DNA of 52,812 nucleotides from Allobosea sp. 12-68-7 (GTDB lineage: Bacteria > Pseudomonadota > Alphaproteobacteria > Rhizobiales > Beijerinckiaceae): contig NCCO01000001.1 of assembly GCA_002279705.1 (NCBI GenBank), forward strand, positions 1 through 52,812. Reading direction: 5' to 3'. The notes under the pieces were generated by a model that saw only the letters and a program-made list of their open reading frames with translations, was not told the origin of the DNA and did no database searches. Both the position numbers and the translations under genes were made by a program. This document shows positions 34,024 through 42,758 of this stretch, in pieces (the stretch's first letter is position 1; the number at the start of each line of letters is the position of its first letter).

Positions 34024-35295
34024 TCAGCCGGCCAGCGCCTCGACCACGTCCTCATAGGTGCGCAGGCCCGTGCGCGGGGCGTAGACCAGCACGGACATAT
34101 TGCCGGGGGCATGCTCGTTCTTCCACATCTTGTGGTGGGCGAGCGGGATCTTGTCCCAGGGGAAGACCTCGGACATGCAGGGGTCGAGGCGCCGGTCGAT
34201 GACGAACTGGTTGGCCGCGCTCGCCTGCTTGAGATGGGCGAAATGCGAGCCCTGGACGCGCTTCTGCCGCATCCAGACATAGCGGGCGTCGAAGGTGATG
34301 TTGAAGCCGGAGGTGCCGGCGCAGAACACCACCATGCCGCCGCGCTTGGCAACGAGGCAGGAGACCGGGAAGGTCGCCTCGCCGGGATGCTCGAAGACGA
34401 TGTCGACGTCCTTCTTGCCCGTGATGTCCCAGATCGCCTTGCCGAACTTGCGGGCCTCCTTGACCCAGACATCGTATTCCGGGCTGTTGACGGTCGGCAT
34501 CTGGCCCCAGCAGTTGAAATCCTTGCGGTTGATCACGCCCTTGGCGCCCAGCCCCAGCACATAGTCGCGCTTGGTCTCGTCCGAGATCACGCCGATGGCG
34601 TTGGCGCCCGAGGCCGCACAGAGCTGCACGCCGAAGACCCCGAGCCCGCCGGAGGCGCCCCAGACCAGGACATTGTCGCCCGGCTTGATCGTGTGCGGGG
34701 CGTGGCCGAAGAGCATGCGGTAGGCGGTGGCGAGCGTCAGCGTGTAGCAGGCTGCCTCCTCCCAGGTGAGGTGCTTGGGCTTGACCATGAGCTGGCGCGA
34801 CTGCACCCGGCAGAACTGCGCGAAGGAGCCGTCCGGCGTCTCGTAGCCCCAGATGCGCTGGGAAGAGGAGAACATCGGGTCGCCGCCATTGCACTCCTCG
34901 TCGTCGCCGTCGTCCTGGTTGCAGTGGACGATGACCTCGTCGCCGACCTTCCAGCGCTTCACCTTGGAGCCGACCGCCCAGACGATGCCCGAGGCGTCCG
35001 AGCCGGCGATGTGGAGCGACTGCTTGTGGACGTCAAAGGGCGAGATCGGCTGGCCCAGGCCCGCCCAGATGCCGTTGTAGTTGACTCCGCCGGCCATCAC
35101 GAGCAGCAGCACCTCCTCCTCGCCGATGGCCCAGGTCGGCACCACCTCGACCTGGAAGCTCTCCTGCGGCGGCCCATGGCGCTCGCGGCGGATCGTCCAG
35201 GCATACATGTTCGCCGGCACATGGCCGAGCGGGGGCAGTTCGCCCAGTTCGTAGAGGTCCTTGAGCGGTTGCGCGGCGGCCTGCGTCTTCGACAT
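34024..35295 (-). CDS. ccr: Crotonyl-CoA carboxylase/reductase
   Basis: Ccr reductively carboxylates crotonyl-CoA to ethylmalonyl-CoA with NADPH and CO2, the key step of the ethylmalonyl-CoA pathway. The 423-residue medium-chain reductase shows the characteristic start DLYELGELPPLGHVP, then MYAWTIRRERHGPP, SLHIAGSDASGIVWAVG, the Ccr-specific VHCNQDDGDDEECNGGDPMF, the nucleotide motif WGASGGLGVFGVQL and the closing TYEDVVEALAG. Length and signatures match functional Ccr. GGGGAGAG precedes the ATG. Presence of ccr and mcd implies an organism that assimilates C1/C2 compounds or makes polyhydroxyalkanoate without a glyoxylate shunt. Confidence 0.96.
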   Translation of the reverse strand: MSKTQAAAQPLKDLYELGELPPLGHVPANMYAWTIRRERHGPPQESFQVEVVPTWAIGEEEVLLLVMAGGVNYNGIWAGLGQPISPFDVHKQSLHIAGSDASGIVWAVGSKVKRWKVGDEVIVHCNQDDGDDEECNGGDPMFSSSQRIWGYETPDGSFAQFCRVQSRQLMVKPKHLTWEEAACYTLTLATAYRMLFGHAPHTIKPGDNVLVWGASGGLGVFGVQLCAASGANAIGVISDETKRDYVLGLGAKGVINRKDFNCWGQMPTVNSPEYDVWVKEARKFGKAIWDITGKKDVDIVFEHPGEATFPVSCLVAKRGGMVVFCAGTSGFNITFDARYVWMRQKRVQGSHFAHLKQASAANQFVIDRRLDPCMSEVFPWDKIPLAHHKMWKNEHAPGNMSVLVYAPRTGLRTYEDVVEALAG

Positions 35296-35368
35296 GGTCG
35301 TCTCTCCCCTGCTTGGTCTGCCGATTGACGGTCGCCTTCGCGGCTGCGGCAGATTTGACCGAGATCAT

Positions 35369-35382
35369 GCACCATATGCTGC
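35369..35382. promoter_or_regulatory. Near-palindrome upstream of ccr
   Basis: GCACCATATGCTGC is a 14-bp near-perfect palindrome centred on CATATG, 74 bp upstream of the ccr ATG and in the shared upstream region with a divergent small membrane protein gene. Its location fits an operator for a dimeric regulator; TetR-family CcrR controls ccr in Methylobacterium. No binding evidence is available from sequence alone. Confidence 0.35.
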
Positions 35383-35557
35383 GCCGCGCCATAGGCCGAA
35401 CGAACTATGATGCAACGCAACAGGGCGGCCTGCGGGTCCCCGCTACGCTCCCTCCGGCGGTCCGTGCGGCCGGGAGCAGACGATGCGGCCGGCTGTGCCA
35501 TCGGCAGCGTCCCCTTAACCACTGATCGCTATGATGGCGCTTTCCGGAGACTGCACC

Positions 35558-35893
35558 ATGCGCACGCTGATCCTGATGCTCGGCCTGCCCGACATGTCGA
35601 CGCCGCAGCTGGTCGTATTCCTGGCGATCGTCGGGGTCGGCGTGCTGCTGTTCGGCTGGATTTCGGACATGCTGCTACGCGACGGTGCCTTCGGCATCAT
35701 CCTCAATGGGCTGATCATCCTGGCCGGCGCCGTCGGCGGCACGTTGATCTGGCGCAAGCTCGACTACGCGACGACATGGCGGCATCTGGGCTACGCGATC
35801 GGCGCCAATCCAGCGGCGACCACGGCCTTCGTCGCATTGGGCGCCGGTCTCGCGACGCTGATCATCCTCACGGCGATCAGGCGCTGGATGTGA
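35558..35893 (+). CDS. Small hydrophobic membrane protein
   Basis: This 111-residue protein has three hydrophobic segments: LVVFLAIVGVGVLLFGW, IILNGLIILAGAVGGTLIW and ALGAGLATLIILTAIRRWM. The middle segment resembles the Gly-rich transmembrane pattern of transglycosylase-associated/GlsB-type small proteins, but the match is not strong enough to name it. CGGAGA lies 7 bases upstream of the ATG at 35558. It is divergent from ccr and converges with ubiG. Function unknown. Confidence 0.7.
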   Translation: MRTLILMLGLPDMSTPQLVVFLAIVGVGVLLFGWISDMLLRDGAFGIILNGLIILAGAVGGTLIWRKLDYATTWRHLGYAIGANPAATTAFVALGAGLATLIILTAIRRWM

Positions 35894-35917
35894 GCGGCGG
35901 GCCGACCCGGCTCGCTG

Positions 35918-36688
35918 TCAGACCATACGATAGGCCGCCTGCATGTAGTTGACGTCCCTGTCGCGGGCCACCGACCAGCGGTCCGAGAATGGATTGTAGA
36001 CGACGCCGGTGCTCTCGCCGAGCTCGAGGCCGCTCCGCTCGATCGCCGCACCGAGTTCGTCGGGCGTGACGAACTTCTCCCAGTCATGGGTGCCGCGGGG
36101 CAGCCAGCGCAGGACGTATTCGGCCCCGACGATGGCGAGCGCATAGGACTTCAGCGTGCGGTTCAGCGTCGCCATCACCAGGATGCCGCCGGGCTTCACC
36201 GCCGCGCAGCAGGCCGCGACGAAGGCCTCGACATCGGCGACATGCTCGACGACCTCCATCGCCAGGACGATGTCGAAGCGCGCCCCTTCGGCCACGAGCG
36301 CCTCGATGGTCTCCTGGCGATAATCGACCGCAAGGCCCGAGGCCTCGGCATGGGCGCGGGCGACCGCGACATTGGTCGGCGCCGGGTCGAGCCCCGTCAC
36401 CTGCGCCCCCAGCCGCGCCAGCGGCTCGCTGAGCACGCCGCCGCCGCAGCCGATGTCGACGAGGGTGAGCCCCTCGAGGGCCCGCATCGTCTTCGGATCG
36501 CGGCCGAAGCGGGCACAGGCGAGGTCGCGGATGAAGGCGAGGCGGACGGGGTTGAACTTGTGCAGCACCGCCATGGGCCCCTTCGGGTCCCACCAGGTCC
36601 GGGCGATGCCCTCGAAGCGCGCCACCTCGGCGGGGTCGATGGTGGAACCGTCCCGGGTCGCGCCTTCGGTGCGTGCGGTCGCCGCCAT
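35918..36688 (-). CDS. ubiG: Ubiquinone biosynthesis O-methyltransferase UbiG
   Basis: UbiG performs both O-methylations of the ubiquinone ring using S-adenosylmethionine. The 256-residue protein has EVARFEGIARTWWDPKGPM (UbiG signature), the SAM-binding motif LVDIGCGGGVLSEPLARLG, MEVVEHVADVEAFV and a terminal GVVYNPFSDRWSVARDRDVN, all typical. The ATG at 36688 has GGAG at a normal distance; a second ATG six bases upstream is less well placed. It is divergent from lysC, a conserved neighbourhood in alphaproteobacteria. Confidence 0.95.
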   Translation of the reverse strand: MAATARTEGATRDGSTIDPAEVARFEGIARTWWDPKGPMAVLHKFNPVRLAFIRDLACARFGRDPKTMRALEGLTLVDIGCGGGVLSEPLARLGAQVTGLDPAPTNVAVARAHAEASGLAVDYRQETIEALVAEGARFDIVLAMEVVEHVADVEAFVAACCAAVKPGGILVMATLNRTLKSYALAIVGAEYVLRWLPRGTHDWEKFVTPDELGAAIERSGLELGESTGVVYNPFSDRWSVARDRDVNYMQAAYRMV

Positions 36689-36838
36689 GCTCATGCTCCA
36701 TTCGCCGGTGCCGGACCCTCGTCGCATTGACAGGCCCGCCGCTGCCCGTCATCTACACGCGCCCCGCGCCCGGCGCGAGGGTGACCTTTCGTCCCGCCCG
36801 TCGGGATCTTCTTTGGTTTTGAGAGCCTCTGGACCGCC

Positions 36839-38077
36839 ATGGCCCGTCTGGTGATGAAATTCGGCGGTACGTCCGTCGCAACCGTCGAGCGCATCAAGAA
36901 CGCGGCCCGGCACGTCAAACGGGAATTCGACGCCGGCCATGAGGTCGCGGTCGTCGTCTCGGCGATGTCAGGCAAGACCAACGAGCTGGTCGGCTGGTGC
37001 AAGGAAGCCGCGCCGCTCTATGACCGCGCCGAATACGACGTCGTCGTGGCTTCCGGCGAGCAGGTCACCTCCGGACTGATGGCGCTCGTGCTGCAGGAGA
37101 TGGGGCTGCCGGCCCGCTCCTGGCAGGGCTGGCAGATCCCGATCTTCGGGTCCGACGCGCATGGTTCGTCCCGCATCGAGAGCGTCGACGGGGCCGGCAT
37201 TCTCGCCGGCTTCGGCCGCAACCGCGAGATCGCGGTGTGCTCGGGCTTCCAGGGCGTCCATGCCGGCAGCAACCGCATCGTCACGCTCGGGCGCGGCGGC
37301 TCGGACACCTCGGCGGTGGCGATCGCGGCGGGGCTGAAAGCGGACCGCTGCGACATCTACACCGATGTCGACGGCGTCTACACCACCGACCCGCGCGTGG
37401 TGCCGAAGGCGCGGCGCATGGACAAGGTCTCCTTCGAGGAGATGCTGGAGATGGCCTCGCTCGGCTCCAAGGTGCTCCAGGTGCGCTCGGTCGAGATCGC
37501 GATGGTGCATCGCGTGCCGACCTATGTGCGCTCCTCCTTCGACGACCCCACCCAACCCAATCCAGGCACCCTCATCTGCGACGAGGACGACATCGTGGAA
37601 CAGCAGATCGTCACCGGCATCGCGTTTTCGCGCGACGAAGCCCAGATCACGCTCCGGCGCGTGGCCGACAAGCCGGGCGTCGCCGCCGCGATCTTCGGCC
37701 CGCTGGCGGACGCCAACATCAATGTCGACATGATCATCCAGGTCGTCTCGGACGATCAGGCGACGACCGACATCACCTTCACCGTGCCCACCGCCGATTA
37801 CGAGCGCGCCAAGACGCTGCTGGAGCGCCTGCACGGGCAGATCCACTACCAGGCGCTGCAGGGTGCGACCGACGTGGTCAAGGTCTCGGCGATCGGCGTC
37901 GGCATGCGCAGCCATGCCGGCGTGGCGGCCCGCGCCTTCCGGGCGCTGTCGGAAAAGGGCATCAACATCCGCGCCATCACCACCTCCGAGATCAAGTTCT
38001 CGGTGCTGATCGACGCCGCCTATACCGAACTCGCGGTGCGCACCCTGCACTCGCTCTACGGGCTCGACGCCGCTTAG
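36839..38077 (+). CDS. lysC: Aspartate kinase
   Basis: This 412-residue aspartokinase phosphorylates aspartate, feeding lysine, threonine and methionine synthesis. The N-terminal kinase domain has KFGGTSVATVERIKN, the substrate motif GRGGSDTSAVAIAAGL and TDVDGVYTTDPR. Two C-terminal ACT domains (about residues 265-410; DKPGVAAAIFGPLADANINV and AFRALSEKGINIRAITTSE) provide allosteric feedback control, probably by lysine and threonine. Length and domain order are normal for alphaproteobacterial LysC. A GC-rich hairpin lies just past its stop. Confidence 0.96.
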   Translation: MARLVMKFGGTSVATVERIKNAARHVKREFDAGHEVAVVVSAMSGKTNELVGWCKEAAPLYDRAEYDVVVASGEQVTSGLMALVLQEMGLPARSWQGWQIPIFGSDAHGSSRIESVDGAGILAGFGRNREIAVCSGFQGVHAGSNRIVTLGRGGSDTSAVAIAAGLKADRCDIYTDVDGVYTTDPRVVPKARRMDKVSFEEMLEMASLGSKVLQVRSVEIAMVHRVPTYVRSSFDDPTQPNPGTLICDEDDIVEQQIVTGIAFSRDEAQITLRRVADKPGVAAAIFGPLADANINVDMIIQVVSDDQATTDITFTVPTADYERAKTLLERLHGQIHYQALQGATDVVKVSAIGVGMRSHAGVAARAFRALSEKGINIRAITTSEIKFSVLIDAAYTELAVRTLHSLYGLDAA

Positions 38078-38090
38078 GAAGCGGCTGCGA

Positions 38091-38111
38091 GCGGCCGCCT
38101 GACGCGGCCGC
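38091..38111 (+). terminator. GC-rich hairpin after lysC
   Basis: GCGGCCGC, a 5-base loop and GCGGCCGC form an 8-bp perfect stem 14 bp after the lysC stop. There is no T-run, so it may be a stabilising hairpin rather than a true intrinsic terminator. Confidence 0.4.
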
Positions 38112-38183
38112 GCCGAAAGGCCAATGGCGCCCGGCGCGGGAGGGTGGCACAGCGGGGGCCCGATCCCCGCGGTCCTGCCGCCC

Positions 38184-38924
38184 ATGCGCATCGCCGTCCT
38201 CACGGATCTGCACGCCAATCGCGAGGCGACCGAGGCCGTCCTCGCCGCCGTCGCGCGGCTGGCGCCCGACCGCATCGTCCTGCTCGGCGACATCGTGGGT
38301 TATGGGCCAGACCCCGTCTTTGCAGTCGAGGCGACCGAACGGCTGGTCGCGGACGGGGCGCTGTGCGTCTTGGGCAACCATGACGAGGCCACGGTCCAGG
38401 GCCCGGACGGGATGACGCCCCATGCCCATGACGCGATCCTCTGGACGCGCAGACAGCTCTCCCCCGCCCATCTCGCCTTCCTGTCGCGCCTGCCGCTGAC
38501 GGCGGAACTGCCGGACCTGCTGCTGGCCCATGCCAGCGCCGCGACGCCGGCGAAATGGCCCTATCTGCGCCACGAGAAGGCGGCGCGCGACTGCCTGGCG
38601 GCGACGGCCGCGCCGCTGGTGATCTGCGGCCATACCCATGCGCCGGCGATCTACTACGCGCTGCCGGGGCGCGAGCCGATGCGCTTCACGCCACTGCCAC
38701 AGGTCGCAGCGCCGCTCTCAGCGATCCGCCGCCATGTCGTGGTGGTCGGCGCCGTCGGCCAGCCGCGTGACGGCAATCCGGCCGCCTGCTTTGCGCTTCT
38801 CGACACAGACCGGAGCGAGGTGACGATGGTCCGCGTGCCCTATGACACGCAGGAGACCGCCCGCAAGATCGCCGCTGCCGGCCTGCCGGACTGGCTCGGC
38901 CTGCGGCTGCAGGTCGGCCGCTAG
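38184..38924 (+). CDS. Metallophosphoesterase (calcineurin-like)
   Basis: This 246-residue phosphoesterase has the ordered metal-binding motifs of the calcineurin-like superfamily: LTDLHAN (D-x-H), LLGDIVGYGPDP (GD), LGNHDEAT (GNHD), LAHASA and CGHTHAPAIY (GHTH). The full set implies an active dinuclear metal centre. Substrates of this bacterial group range from phosphoproteins to nucleotides. It is followed after 16 bp by the kinase-USP fusion gene, so a kinase/phosphatase pairing is plausible. The start is uncertain: ATG 38184 begins directly at the fold, whereas ATG 38124 would add 20 low-complexity residues. Confidence 0.85.
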   Translation: MRIAVLTDLHANREATEAVLAAVARLAPDRIVLLGDIVGYGPDPVFAVEATERLVADGALCVLGNHDEATVQGPDGMTPHAHDAILWTRRQLSPAHLAFLSRLPLTAELPDLLLAHASAATPAKWPYLRHEKAARDCLAATAAPLVICGHTHAPAIYYALPGREPMRFTPLPQVAAPLSAIRRHVVVVGAVGQPRDGNPAACFALLDTDRSEVTMVRVPYDTQETARKIAAAGLPDWLGLRLQVGR

Positions 38925-38940
38925 GACGAAGGGAACCGCC

Positions 38941-40341
38941 ATGGAGACGCCCCGCATCGGCTCGGTCATCGACGGCTTCACCCTGACGGAGCGGCTGCCG
39001 TCGGGCGGCATGGCGACGCTCTGGCGGGCGAGCCACCCCGACCACGCCGTGCCGCTGGTGATGAAGATCCCGATCCTCGACCCCGGCGCCGACGTCTCGA
39101 CCATCGTCGGCTACGAGACCGAGGTGATGGTCCACAAGCGGCTTTCCGGGCCGCATGTGCCGGCCTTCGCCGGCGCCGGCGATCTCGCCGCCCTCCCCTA
39201 CATCGCCATGGCCTTCATCGCGGGCGAGCGGCTGGCGGAGACGATGCACAAGGCGCCGCTGCCGATCGCCGAGGTGGTGCGCATCGGCGGCGCGATCGCG
39301 ATCGCGCTCGCCGATCTCCATCGCCAGAAGGTGGTGCATCTCGATCTCAAGCCCGAGAACGTGGTGATGAGGCCCGATGGCGCCGTGCTGCTCGATTTCG
39401 GCCTGTCGCGCCATGCCGAGCTGCCGGACCTGCTCGGCGAGGAAAGCTCAGCCCCGATGGGCACGGCGGCCTATTTGGCGCCGGAGCAGGTGCTGGGCGA
39501 CCGCTCCGACCCGGCGAGCGACATCTTCGCGCTGGGCTGCCTGCTCTACCAGATGGCGACGCGCGAAGAGCCCTTCGGCCGGCCCGCCACCCTGCCGGGC
39601 ATGAAGCGGCGGCTCTATCACGCGCCGCGCCCGCCCCGCGCGCTGCGGCCGGACCTGCCGGCCTGGCTGGAGGAGATCATCCTGCGCTGCCTCGAGGTGG
39701 ACCGCAGCCGGCGTTATGCCGAGGCCGCCAAGGTCGCCTTCGACCTGCGCCATCCCGACCAGGTCGTGGTCGCGCGCCAGCGCAAGCCTGCCGCCCCGCC
39801 CAGCCTGGGGCAGCGCCTGCTGGCGCGCTTCCAGAAGCGCGAGGAGAGCGAGGTGCTGGGGCCGTCGACATGCGCGCGGCGTGAGGCCGGCCCCGCGATC
39901 GTGCTGGCGGCGGTCGATCTCTCGGGCGCCCATGACGAGCTGGCGCAGGCGATCCTGGCCGAGACGCGCCGGCTTCTCGACGCCCGGGAGGATTCCTGGC
40001 TCGCCTGCCTGACCATCCTGCGCACCGAGCTTTTGCGCGACGACCAGGGCCTCGATGCGCAAGGGCGCTCGGCCTATATCGGGCGGCTCGTGGCCCTGAA
40101 GGACTGGGCCCGGCCGCTGCATCTGCGCGAGGACCGGGTGAGCTATCACGTGATCGAGGCCGTCAGCGCCGCCGACGCGATTCTCGGCTATGCCGAGCAC
40201 AACGACATCGACCACATCGTGCTCGGCGCCCGCGGCTCCTCGGCGGTGCGGCGCCATCTCGGCAGTGTCTCGACCAAGGTCGTGGCCGAGGCGCGCTGCT
40301 CGGTCTCGGTGGTCAGGATCAAGGGCGGCGCGACATCGTGA
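38941..40341 (+). CDS. Ser/Thr protein kinase fused to universal stress protein domain
   Basis: This 466-residue protein combines an N-terminal Hanks-type kinase and a C-terminal USP domain. The kinase (about 1-275) has a Gly-loop LPSGGMATLWRA, the ATP-anchoring Lys in VMKIP (K42), catalytic loop HLDLKPEN (D135), DFG (152-154) and activation-segment GTAAYLAPEQ, so it should be active. Residues about 315-462 are a universal stress protein domain with the ATP-binding pattern GARGSSAVRRHLGSVS starting at residue 430. No membrane span is seen. AAGG precedes the ATG. The phosphoesterase gene upstream is probably co-transcribed. The target is unknown. Confidence 0.88.
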   Translation: METPRIGSVIDGFTLTERLPSGGMATLWRASHPDHAVPLVMKIPILDPGADVSTIVGYETEVMVHKRLSGPHVPAFAGAGDLAALPYIAMAFIAGERLAETMHKAPLPIAEVVRIGGAIAIALADLHRQKVVHLDLKPENVVMRPDGAVLLDFGLSRHAELPDLLGEESSAPMGTAAYLAPEQVLGDRSDPASDIFALGCLLYQMATREEPFGRPATLPGMKRRLYHAPRPPRALRPDLPAWLEEIILRCLEVDRSRRYAEAAKVAFDLRHPDQVVVARQRKPAAPPSLGQRLLARFQKREESEVLGPSTCARREAGPAIVLAAVDLSGAHDELAQAILAETRRLLDAREDSWLACLTILRTELLRDDQGLDAQGRSAYIGRLVALKDWARPLHLREDRVSYHVIEAVSAADAILGYAEHNDIDHIVLGARGSSAVRRHLGSVSTKVVAEARCSVSVVRIKGGATS

Positions 40342-40378
40342 CCCGCCCATCGCGTTGACCCCGTCCCTCCCCCTGCCG

Positions 40379-41431
40379 ATGATGCCGCCCATGCCTGCGC
40401 CCGCCCCCGCCCCGCTGGACTTCGACGCCGCCCGCCTCGCTGCTTATCTGCGCGCGGCCCTGCCCGGCCGGGCCGCGGGACCGATGACGCTGGAGCGGAT
40501 CAGCGGCGGCCAGTCCAACCCGACCTTCTTCCTGTCCTATCCGGATGCGGGCACGCGGCTCGTCCTGCGCAAGAAGCCGCCCGGGCCGCTGCTGCCCTCG
40601 GCGCATGCGGTCGATCGCGAATACCGGATCCTCGAGGCGCTGGCGGGGTCGCCCGTGCCGGTGCCGCCCGTGCTGCTGTTCGAGGCGGATGAGGCGGTCG
40701 TCGGGACGCCGTTCTACCTGATGGAGCGGCTGGAGGGCCGCGTCTTCCACGACACCGCCCTGCCGGGCGTGACGCGCGAGGAGCGGGCGGCGATGTATTT
40801 CGCCATGGCGGAGACGCTGGCCGCGCTGCACGGCTTCGACTGGCAGGCGGCGGGACTGGCCGATTACGGCAAGCCCGGCAACTACTATGCCCGCCAGATC
40901 GCGCGCTGGGGCCGGCAATGGCAGGAGACGAAGACGCAGGCCATCCCGGCGGTCGATCGCGTTTTTGCGTGGCTGAGCGAACATCTCGACGACAGCGTGG
41001 AAACGACCATCGTCCATGGCGATTTCCGGCTCGGGAACCTGATGTTCGCCCCCGATCGGCCGGACGTGATCGCCGTGCTCGACTGGGAGCTGTCGACGCT
41101 GGGGCACCCGCTCTCGGATGTCGCCTTTTCCTGCCTGCCCTGGCATTCGACGCCGGCCATGTATGCCGGCATCGTCGGGCTCGACCGCGAGGGGCTGGGC
41201 ATTCCGACGCAGGGCGCCTATCTCGACCGCTACTGCACGGCCGCCGGCCGGGCCGAGGGGCCGGGCCGCTTCCACCTCGCCTTCTCGCTGCTGCGCTTCG
41301 CGGTGATCCTCGACGGCATCGCGGCGCGGGCGAAAGCCGGTAATGCGGCGGCCGAGAATGCGGTGGCGGTGGGCGAGATGGCGGAGAGTTTCGCGCTGCG
41401 CGCAGAGGCCGTGATCGACGGCCGCGACTGA
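40379..41431 (+). CDS. APH-family kinase, ACAD10/11 kinase-domain-like
   Basis: This 350-residue phosphotransferase of the APH fold has ISGGQSNPTFFL (nucleotide loop), LVLRKKPPG (ATP Lys), catalytic HGDFRLGNLMF and VLDWELSTLGHPLSD (metal-binding DxE). These are exactly the variants found in the kinase half of ACAD10/ACAD11 and in bacterial stand-alone relatives such as the levulinate-pathway kinase LvaA, which phosphorylates 4-hydroxyacyl-CoA. It is not an antibiotic-resistance enzyme. The following acyl-CoA dehydrogenase gene starts 11 bp downstream. Three in-frame ATGs (40379, 40382, 40391) are possible starts. Confidence 0.85.
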   Translation: MMPPMPAPAPAPLDFDAARLAAYLRAALPGRAAGPMTLERISGGQSNPTFFLSYPDAGTRLVLRKKPPGPLLPSAHAVDREYRILEALAGSPVPVPPVLLFEADEAVVGTPFYLMERLEGRVFHDTALPGVTREERAAMYFAMAETLAALHGFDWQAAGLADYGKPGNYYARQIARWGRQWQETKTQAIPAVDRVFAWLSEHLDDSVETTIVHGDFRLGNLMFAPDRPDVIAVLDWELSTLGHPLSDVAFSCLPWHSTPAMYAGIVGLDREGLGIPTQGAYLDRYCTAAGRAEGPGRFHLAFSLLRFAVILDGIAARAKAGNAAAENAVAVGEMAESFALRAEAVIDGRD

Positions 41432-41442
41432 AGGACGACACC

Positions 41443-42717
41443 ATGGATTTCGCCTATTCCGCCAAGGTCGAGGCACTGCGCACGCGGCTGCAGGCGTTCA
41501 TGGACGCCCAGGTCCAGCCTGCCGACGCCCGCTGGCGCGAGGAGGTCGAGGCGGGTCGCTATCCCATCGCGCTGATCGACGGGCTGAAGGCGAGGGCCAA
41601 GGCGGAAGGGCTGTGGAACCTGTTCCTGCCGGCGCTGAAGCCCGACGAGCCCGGTACGCGGCTCTCCAATCTCGATTACGCGCCGCTGGCCGAGATCATG
41701 GGCCGGATCTACTGGTCGTCGGAGGTGTTCAACTGCAACGCCCCCGACACCGGCAACATGGAGATCCTGCATCTCTTCGCGACGCCGGAGCAGCGCGACC
41801 GCTGGCTCGTTCCGCTGATGAACGGCGAGATCCGCTCCTGCGTCGGCATCACCGAGCCCGGCGTCGCCTCCTCCGATCCGACCAATCTGCAGACCACGAT
41901 CATCCGCGACGGCGACGACTACATCGTCACCGGCCGCAAATGGTGGACGACCGGGGCGCTGCATCCCAACGTGAAGTTCTGCATCGTGATGGGGCTGTCG
42001 GACCTCGCTGAGGATGCCGACCCGCACAAGCGCCATTCGATGATCATCGTGCCGATGGATGCAGCCGGCGTCAGCGTGATGCGCAACCTGCCGCTGCTCA
42101 ACCACCATTCGCCGGAGGGGCATACCGAGACCGATTTCGACGCCGTTCGCGTGCCCGCGGCCAACCTGCTCGGCGAGGAGGGCGCGGGCTTCGCGCTGGC
42201 GCAGGCGCGGCTCGGACCGGGGCGCATCCACCACTGCATGCGCTCGATCGGGCAATGCGAGGTGGCGCTCGAGCTGATGGTCGAGCGGGCCTTGCAGCGC
42301 AAGGCCTTCGGCCGCACCCTCTCCGACTACGCCAATGTGCAGGACTGGATCGCCGAGGGGCGCATGGAGATCGACCAGGCGCGGCTGCTCTGCCTGCGCG
42401 CTGCCTGGATGATGGACACCTACGGCAACAAGGCCGCCCGCACCGAGGTCTCGGCGATCAAGGTGGTGGCGACGCGGCTGCAGACGAAGATCGCCGACCG
42501 GGCGATGCAGGTCTTCGGCGCCGCGGGGCTCTCCAACGACACGCCACTGGCCTTCATCTACAGCTGGGGCCGGGCCCTGCGCTTCATCGACGGCCCCGAC
42601 GAGGTGCACCTGCGCACCGTCGCCCGCGCCGAGGTCAAGAAGCACCAGCAGAGCAACCGGAGCACGTTTGCCGAGCAGGGGGTAAGGGTGCCGTACCGGA
42701 AGCCGGCAGCCTCGTAG
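41443..42717 (+). CDS. Acyl-CoA dehydrogenase, ACAD10/11-like
   Basis: This 424-residue flavoprotein of the acyl-CoA dehydrogenase family has the group-typical NAPDTGNMEIL, TEPGVASSDPTNLQTTI, GRKWWTTGALHP, LGPGRIHHCMRSIGQCE and a terminal RFIDGPDEVHLRTVARAE. These match the ACAD10/11-type subgroup, which processes 4-phosphorylated hydroxyacyl-CoA rather than simple fatty acids. The adjacent APH-type kinase gene supplies the other half of the fused animal ACAD11 architecture, so the pair probably degrades 4-hydroxy acids. AAGGACG precedes the ATG. Confidence 0.87.
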   Translation: MDFAYSAKVEALRTRLQAFMDAQVQPADARWREEVEAGRYPIALIDGLKARAKAEGLWNLFLPALKPDEPGTRLSNLDYAPLAEIMGRIYWSSEVFNCNAPDTGNMEILHLFATPEQRDRWLVPLMNGEIRSCVGITEPGVASSDPTNLQTTIIRDGDDYIVTGRKWWTTGALHPNVKFCIVMGLSDLAEDADPHKRHSMIIVPMDAAGVSVMRNLPLLNHHSPEGHTETDFDAVRVPAANLLGEEGAGFALAQARLGPGRIHHCMRSIGQCEVALELMVERALQRKAFGRTLSDYANVQDWIAEGRMEIDQARLLCLRAAWMMDTYGNKAARTEVSAIKVVATRLQTKIADRAMQVFGAAGLSNDTPLAFIYSWGRALRFIDGPDEVHLRTVARAEVKKHQQSNRSTFAEQGVRVPYRKPAAS

Positions 42718-42739
42718 GAACTCAGCTGAACTCTATGCG

Positions 42740-42758
42740 GGGGGCTGGCTAAGCCCCC
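42740..42758. terminator. Hairpin between convergent ACAD and brnA genes
   Basis: GGGGGCT and AGCCCCC form a 7-bp stem with a 5-base loop, placed exactly in the 40-bp gap between the two convergent stop codons. It may terminate both transcripts, though no T-run follows on either strand. Confidence 0.45.
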
